NCBI GenBank assembly: GCA_965153455.1
Contig: OZ234496.1
Location: 8,517,863-8,581,862 of the forward strand
From: Sphagnum compactum
Lineage: Eukaryota; Bryophyta; Sphagnopsida; Sphagnales
Reading direction: 5' to 3'
DNA: 64,000 bases
Below the pieces are notes generated by a model that saw only the letters and a list, made by a program, of their open reading frames with translations, was not told the origin of the DNA and made no database searches. A program made the translations under genes and the position numbers. This document shows, one piece after another, positions 57,061 to 64,000 of this stretch. Each line of letters starts with the position of its first letter. Position 1 is the stretch's first letter.

Positions 57061-58432
57061 CTTCAACATGAAGATAGGTCGTAAATAATAAGAATTAAAC
57101 CCCTTTGGTAGGCAAGAAAATTACTAGGAAAAGGAATAGAAAGGCAAATCGATAGACCTACAAACTAGTTGTGTGGTAACCAATAGTAATTGATAGTTGC
57201 CAGATGTTTTTAACACTTTCAAAGGTCAAATCAATTTCGATTGACACGATTGATATGACCTTGGAAATCTCTTTCCAAGAGTTACAAAATGAGTCCTTAA
57301 AATGTTCAAATCGAGTTCTCCTTGAGGAAGTTACGAGTCTCTAAAACTTTCGACCTCCAAATAGCCCACATGACAATTAGTTATAATTGTTTAACTAAAT
57401 TTAGAAATGGTGAAAGTTGAAAAGGGCATTGTAAGACAAGAAAGGGGGCACTATGGGAGGAATTAAAGGAGAGCAATTTGGGAGGAGAAGGAGGAATGTG
57501 ATGAGGTGTGGAGTTTTGAAGCTATGGGAGAGAAATGAAAAAGTGTTAAACGAGTAGATAGTGGTGAGGATTTAAGTTGTTTGGTTCTAAAGCAAAGGAG
57601 GAGAGTATTAGTTGACTAAAAAGTAGAGCCATTCATTGGAACATGAAGACATGGAAATTGATGTGAACATATATTATTTTATTATAATCATTTTGGTGTA
57701 ATAAATGATAGAACATTTATGCATGTATGTAAGGTGTGTTTGTATGTTTGTGTGTGTGTGAACTTGTGCATGCATGCACAATATTATTTCTTGTTTTTTA
57801 TTTGAAATAATTTGCAGGTGTGTGGGAAGTTTTACCAAAATAATTGTTGATCACATGTAACTTAACACATAGAAGTTGTTGCCTTGGTTATTATGGATAC
57901 ATGGTATTTATAATAATGGCAAAGGGCAAGAATCTAGTAGTGATACATTTTTAATGTGTATGATTAATTCAATGTAAAATATATCATTAACACACTCACC
58001 TCCCTAATGATAAATCAAGTTCTTACCAATGGACTACAATTTTAGAAATTGTTAACTTTTGTCAAAAAATTTCAATTGACATGTTAAAATGTTATATATT
58101 AAAGACTTATGTAAATATATAATATAGTTAAGAACTAATGAAGTATTTAACTTTATACGTAAGAGGTGTATTGGCAATCAAACTACTATACCAACCTAAC
58201 CTACTATAGTATCTAAGTACCTATCTACCTAAAACTACTACTACCTATGTAGATACGTAGGAAAGTAGCGATTATGATACATAGGTAGGATGTCATTTTG
58301 TTTGTCCAATTTTATTAGAAACTCAATTGCCATCTTGACTAAGGATGTTTTTTTGTTTGTTCAACTTGATTAAATGTCCCATTTTACTAGAACCCACTAA
58401 CTATTTGGAACCAAAAATATCTTTTGTTTTAG
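57061..58432. other. Non-coding stretch with (TG)n tract (unit 4)
   Basis: Purine-rich part ~57400-57625, TG-rich tract 57731-57770, CCTA block 58140-58290. No gene. Confidence 0.5.
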
Positions 58433-58483
58433 TTGACTAGATGTCCCATTTGATAGGTAGTCAAATGGGTCATCACTAGTCAA
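58433..58483. repeat. 51-base imperfect inverted repeat (unit 4)
   Basis: Same arms and loop as 26552-26602. Confidence 0.7.
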
Positions 58484-59261
58484 ATTGATAAATTAAAAAT
58501 TATAATGACTATTCATAGGGAGGACCTCTAATCAAAATGGACATTTGACCAATCTAAAAGACAAATTAGTCAACTTAAATAGCTTAAAAAACAATGTTTT
58601 TCTCCTAGTGAAATAAACACATGGATTAGTTGCAAAGACAAGCAGATTCAAAACCAATTGCGAAGGAAAGGGGAAAGAAATAAAAGTAAAGGATCACCCA
58701 ATTTCATTGTAAAAAATATGTTGGGTTATTTTGTGAATTCCAAAGGCCGAAAATACCCCCCATTACATTTTATGTCCCTATCGTGGGTCAAATTTAACAT
58801 AAATTAATTAAAATTTAATGTGCATAAAATTATTCGTATTTTTTAATAATTTTATAATTTTTGAAAAAAAAACCATTTTTCTTAATCTTTAAGAGATTTG
58901 CAAAATGATATTTCTTTACTTGAAACATTACAGAAAATGAGGTTTTTTTGACTAGGAAAATTAGTCAAAAGGTACCCCAAATGGCCGTTTTGGACAAGTC
59001 GTTTTAAACCCAACCATTTTGATTAGGTCTTTTTGGTGGTCTTTTTGTTTGGTTTTTTGACTGGAGTTTTGGATTATCTTTTTTACTATTCAACAATATT
59101 TTGACAACAACTATATATGACATAGTTTTTTAATAATAATAACATATTTTAATATATTATATATATAATATAACTTATAAAGCATATATTATCCATTGAT
59201 TAATAAATTTAGTGACTTACATTATTTAATAATTATTGTAAAAAATAAAATAAAATAATTT

Positions 59262-59478
59262 ACCTACCTACCTATGTTATTTAGCCACCTAAACTAAGTA
59301 GCCTAGGTTAAGTGGCCAATTTTAGACCTACTTGTTTAGGTGGCCTAAGTTAGCCATATAAGTCACATCAAACCAAGGTATCCTAGGTAGCCAATGTTGT
59401 ATGTGTGAGGACTTAAACTTTTCACCTCTACTTTGGGGAGTCAAGTCCTTACCATTGCACTACCACTTCAAAAAATGA
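59262..59478 (-). mobile_element. tRNA-headed SINE-like element (unit 4)
   Basis: As 12626-12845; T-arm stem damaged as in unit 2 (acttttcac). Confidence 0.55.
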
Positions 59479-59639
59479 AAACTTTTGTCATCATATTGTA
59501 ATAAACTTGATTGAATTTTTTGTTTTGATGTAGATATTGTAATATTCATCAATGAAGTTAAACAATTTTTGTATTCCTAATGTACATAGGAAGTAATACC
59601 ATGTACCAAGTAATTACTTCAATAAACCTATGCTTAGTA

Positions 59640-60090
59640 AATTACTACATCCTATAAATTAAATTAATAATTAATTAATAATAAATAAATATCAATGATT
59701 GATTAATTATTATCAATTATAAATAAATAATATTTATGTTTAATAATTGACTATTTCCTATTAATTAATAATTATTCAATATAAATGGCTGATTATTGAA
59801 TATTTCTTATGAAGTATTAAATATTAACATTAGATAATAATAATTTAATAATAATTATTAAAAATTTAAATTATAAATATTTTTTATTGAATATTTTTCA
59901 ATTACTGGTGATTGGTTATTTAGTATGAATTAATAATTAATGAATTAACAACTTGATGGATAAATCAGTTATTGGTTATTAATTAACATTTATTTGGTGG
60001 ATAATTTATTATATAATATATTAATCATAAAATATTGAGTATTAATTATTAAATATCAACTAATTAATGTATTAAGTTTAAATATTTCAC
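59640..60090. other. Extremely AT-rich tract (unit 4)
   Basis: Equivalent of 13015-13445. Followed to 60895 by TTGAC-word-rich non-coding sequence. No gene. Confidence 0.5.
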
Positions 60091-60895
60091 TGTCCTTAAA
60101 AAGTAGCATGTAAATAACCTATTACACTTTATAAAGTTACTAGGTGTAATATGCCTAACTTAAGGCCTACTAGCTATAAAGTTAGGTTTCATATGTACCT
60201 TAAGCAAAATAAACTTGTAGGTTAAATAGCCAAATTAATATGGTTGATTTGACAAAGTGTCAAATTAGAATGGCCAATTTCAGTAATTATAAATCTCAAT
60301 GACCATTGAATATGGTCAATTTGACTAAGCCTTGGTCATTTTGATGGACCTCTAGCCTTTTTAACCAAATGTTTAAATTGTCGCATGGTTAAAAAGGTCA
60401 CTTTAGTCAAATGTTTGAATCAAAAGTGACTTGACTCTTTCATGCCTTAGGTCTTTAATCAAAATGACCATCCCCTTCAGTCAATATGGACATTGTAGTG
60501 AAGTTGGACGTTTTGAAAAGTCACATTTTCTTATAGTCAAATGCAAATCAATCCTTAAACTAATTGGACAAAAAACATACAATTTTTTTTCTATTCTTCA
60601 AATTTTTTGGTCTAAATTTGGAAAATTGGAAAAAACGTTTGGATGGATAAGAACTAATGTGAGTAACGTAGAGCTTGACATGTGGACCTAGATGTTAATG
60701 CGGAAACAAAGCTTAACAAAATGAAAGAATTAATGCCACAAAATTAAAAAGACATTTTCCTAACACATTTGGAAATTAAAAATGGGGTGTTGAAATTGTC
60801 AACATTTCAAAAAAATGATTATTTCAACATTAATTACCATATTTGACTCCTAGGTATGGTACAAATCTTCTAAGGTCAAATTAAGAAACTTGTCA

Positions 60896-61152
60896 TTTTG
60901 CATTTGTGAGCTCCCAAGATCAAAACATACCTTTGTTATGCATTTGTAAATTCCAAAAACCTAAAAAAAACCCCCATTATGCATATTTGTGAACCTTCAT
61001 TATGCATATTGACAAACTCTTAAGATGAACATAGACCCCTTTATTTGCATAGTTGTGAATTCCCAGGGTGAAAATAGACCCTCGTTATGCATATTTGTGA
61101 GTTCCCAAGATGAAAACAAGACCCACATTATGTATATTTGTGAGTTGAGTCC
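60896..61152 (+). repeat. ~41-base tandem repeat array (unit 4)
   Basis: About six and a half copies; one copy is shortened near 60990 (tttgtgaaccttc). Two further single copies at ~61555-61625. Confidence 0.75.
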
Positions 61153-61881
61153 AAACTAGGTATAAGGAGCCATTTACCTTTAAAATATTTTACTAGGTTT
61201 TTATTTAAGCAAAATATTTCATAAAATAAACTCAAAATCATGATTTACAAATTTATTTAGATGGTTTCAATTCCTATGACTTAAAAAAATGTTGCATTAT
61301 ATTATAATGTAAATATATACATAATTTTAAAGGTATTTAAAGAAGTCCTTTAAACAATAAAAAATATTGGTTATATTGTTTTTAGTAGATATTTCAGTTT
61401 CATAATATATCAAGAATATTGTTGTAAGAGTTCATCCAAGAAATTTGATATCAACTTAAATAACGACTTATTTCAATGGAAATTAAACAATGGTTACATC
61501 TTGAAATGACTCTTTATACCTAATTTGCAACCAACTTTCAAGACCAAATCAATCCCCATTATGCATTTGTAAGCTCCCAAGATCAAAACAAACCCCCATT
61601 AAGCATATTTTGTGAATTCCCCATCACAAAATCCTAACTAACAAAAAATCAATTTTTTTGTATGAATTTGTTGTTTAAAGTTTGTGTGTAGTGTTAACAC
61701 ATTTGTCATGTTGTATTATGATTAAATTAGTGTGAAATCCATGAAGATTTGTCTAGCTACAAATAATGTGTACATTTTTGTTATCATAATGTTATCCTAA
61801 CTCATGATTTTTTTCCATCCTTTCTATGCAATTGAAGTGTAAAATTTGTACAATGTTTGGATGCCAAAGTTTTCATGGTGT

Positions 61882-62691
61882 TGTGGCCGAACGACGGGTA
61901 ACCAAACTTGAGACTCCTAGATTGTGTGGATGGTGAAGATACAATAACGGAAAACAGACTCAATCTCGCCGCCTCCATTCATGAGTGGCGGCGGATTTTG
62001 TTACGATCGAAGGATCAGGCTGCCGAATGTGCATGGGCTGCATGAAGGTCGGTCTGTGGGGTTGCTGAAAATGACGGCGCTGTTAATGAATTGGTGCGGC
62101 GCTGCATTCATGGACGGGGGGGGAGTTATGCAAGTAAGGTAACTTCTGGAGGAAGCCAGGAGAAGGAGCTAAAGAAAAAGGAGGGATTAGCAAGGAGAAA
62201 GGCAGAACTGACAGTAGAGAGTGCGAGATTTTGTGAGTTGAGAGCTCAGAGAGAAGTCTGTTTCTTTTGCTGGTTGCTAGTTTTTACTTCCGTTGCGATT
62301 AGCGATTAGCCTGATGAAGCTTCTGATCTGAGGGTAATTGGGAGAGTAGAGTACAGGTGCTGTAGGACTAGTCGAGAGGAGCTATGGGAGCTTGTGCTGT
62401 CGGAGGATTTGTAAAGACTGATCTGTGAATGCCTGGAAGGTGGAGTTTGGTTTTGATAATTCGTGTGAATGGATGCTGTAACTATGAATGTCAGTATAGA
62501 GCTATGCACCGTGTGTCGTAATACTTCTCAATCAGAGTTAGGCAGGTAGAGCACTGGGGGTCCTGAATGTGGATCGCCGATGTGAGTGTATTGTGTGTGT
62601 GAATCTGGATCAGTCTAAAGTGTTGTTCAATCTGGATGGGCTACGGTAGAGGGGTCCGGTTGCTTTCTGGGTCTCCTCCTTTTTGGTCACA
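61882..62691 (+). mobile_element. Solo-LTR-like insertion B, 810 bases
   Basis: Interrupts a sequence continuous in unit 1 (ttttcatggtgttttcac, 15269-15286). It begins TGTGGCC and ends GGTCACA (7-base imperfect inverted ends, TG...CA), with a 4-base duplication gtgt at 61878-61881 and 62692-62695. GC-rich relative to its surroundings. Its 3' end ctcctttttggtcaca matches insertion A read on the other strand. The 72-codon frame inside (62091-62309) is not recognised. A solo LTR is the best reading; a TIR-type element cannot be excluded. Confidence 0.65.
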
Positions 62692-62695
62692 GTGT

Positions 62696-63940
62696 TTTCA
62701 CACATTCTTGCAATTATAATAATTATGAAATTATGAATACTATAATTATCCCCCATGATTTTGATAAAAAAAATTGGTAAGTAACTTTTCAAATATCATT
62801 AAACATGTGATTGGTCCAAAAATTGATGTGAAAGTTTGATCATTTTGTGAAATGGATTATAAATGGTAAAAATGATGAACATCATGGCATTTAAATTTTT
62901 TGAATCAAAATTTCTTTATATATTGAATTTGTTTCAATGCACTTTATTTTTAAATTCCTTATTTGATGGTGGTCAATTTTTATTCTAACATTAATATGAC
63001 ATACTTTTTGAATTCACATTTTGCATTACGATATTTGCATGACAAACTTAGTGTTATCATTTTGAAAGTTCATTATGAATACATTTTTAAAAAAAATCCA
63101 TCCATGTTTTTAAATATTATTTTAACTAAAGTTTAGTACAACATGGATAATTTAAAATTTGATAATGTTAATGCTGAATATGACTTTACATTTTAAGTTC
63201 ATTTACACTTTTAAAAAGTACAACTGTGACAATCCAAATTGTCCCCTTAATTGTGTTTTCATCCACTTGTGTGAAAGGGTCCAATATCCATCCATTTGGC
63301 CAATACCTTAAATAAATAAAAAGGAATATGTAAAAAGGTGAATCACACTGTTTTATTTTGAAGCAAAATTTGTTATAATGTATGGGACCTTCCATGTGAA
63401 ATTATCCATGTTAATGATATTATTTTAGTAGAACGAATTCTATCCTTTGCAACTAAGAAATCAATGATTAGTTGTTCTAAATGACTACATAATTGATTAT
63501 AGTGATAGGATATTATTTCAAATCCTATTTGGAAAAAGTTATAGTCATATATCAGTGGTGCATTTGATTATTAGATGATAACATGGTAATAAGAATGATG
63601 ACATTGTTTTCTCATTGCAAATTTTCATTCACATGACATCCATGATTGATGACAAAGTGACATGGATGTTCAAGATATCATTTGAAAATGTGATAATGAC
63701 AAAGTCAATTCAAATATGACTAAATAATAACTATGCAAATGACGTGAACAAAATGATGTGTCGTTACATAGACAATGTGGTCATACAATTATTTTACAAT
63801 GATTAAAAAATGATTATCAGTAATTTAATATGAATATAAAAAGACAATGAAATATCACATGTATGGAATTGATTTTTGCTAATATTATACATATAGGGAA
63901 AGTAATAACCTTTAATATAAAAGAACCTTTAAGTGCAAGA
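62696..63940. other. AT-rich distal non-coding stretch (unit 4)
   Basis: Collinear with 15281-16523; nothing recognised. Confidence 0.6.
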
Positions 63941-64000
63941 TGTGGGAAATATATAATTTATTTGTACATTAAACTTTTACCATAGATTTATATAATTTAT
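63941..64000 (+). repeat. Start of a further array unit, cut by the window edge
   Basis: These 60 bases repeat the unit-start sequence at 1 almost exactly, including the 'aaacttttaccatagattta' stretch shared with base 1 rather than with units 3 or 4. This shows the array continues. Confidence 0.9.

Larger units (their letters stand above)
45948..63940 (+). repeat. Array unit 4 (longest, with two insertions)
   Basis: Collinear with units 1-3 except for a 1152-base insertion at 48868, an 810-base insertion at 61882, a ~110-base deletion near 50175 and a 25-base insertion at 51128. Its Hsp70 gene has a nonsense codon. Confidence 0.9.
1..64000 (+). repeat. Tandem array of ~16 kb units, each with one HSPA12-like gene
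   Basis: The same order of sequence blocks recurs with starts at 1, 2305, 16524, 29731, 45948 and 63941, recognised by the unit-start word tgtgggaaatatataattta and small variants of it. Units run head to tail on the + strand and remain alignable through most of their non-coding sequence. Observed lengths are 2304 (remnant), 14219, 13207, 16217 and 17993 bases; the differences are explained by specific deletions and insertions listed separately. The last 60 bases start another unit, so the array extends to the right and very probably to the left. Read by eye without an alignment program, so boundaries are arbitrary in phase but internally consistent. Confidence 0.95.

Overview
The window is a eukaryotic, AT-rich, gene-poor locus, most likely from a land plant and probably not a flowering plant. 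The reasons are intron-less coding blocks in a very AT-rich background, degenerate plant-telomere-like words (TTTAGGG type), solo-LTR-like insertions of plant style, tRNA-headed SINE-like repeats, and an HSPA12-type Hsp70 gene. I do not assign a species.

The whole 64 kb is one tandem array. The phase is set arbitrarily at base 1. A truncated mini-unit (1-2304) is followed by unit 1 (2305-16523), unit 2 (16524-29730), unit 3 (29731-45947), unit 4 (45948-63940) and the first 60 bases of a further unit (63941-64000). The full ancestral unit is about 16 kb; size differences come from large deletions (units 1 and 2), local duplications (unit 3) and two insertions (unit 4). The array probably continues beyond both edges.

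Each unit carries, in the same + orientation: an AT-rich start; a SINE-like repeat; a decayed 108-base piece of an Hsp70 gene inside a short direct repeat; a degenerate ~80-base purine-rich tandem array; a CpG-rich leader with a candidate 5' UTR intron; one HSPA12-like Hsp70 gene of 618 codons; a 3' flank; a possible relic exon of 155 bases; and about 8-9 kb of non-coding sequence with TAGG/CCTA-rich blocks, telomere-like words, a conserved 51-base hairpin, very AT-rich tracts and a ~41-base repeat array.

Two gene copies are intact (20952-22808 and 34151-36007). The unit 1 copy (5377-6767) has lost 467 bases, including the second ATP-phosphate motif, and is frameshifted. The unit 4 copy (51495-53351) is full length but has one nonsense codon at position 43. 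The copies are nearly identical except in two patches. One, around residues 477-506 and 534-539 in the presumed substrate-binding part, has replacement changes in nearly every variable codon while the codons between are unchanged. This patch, together with mosaic similarity between copies, suggests a tandem chaperone family that diversifies its client-binding face and exchanges sequence by gene conversion. It is the most interesting signal in the window.
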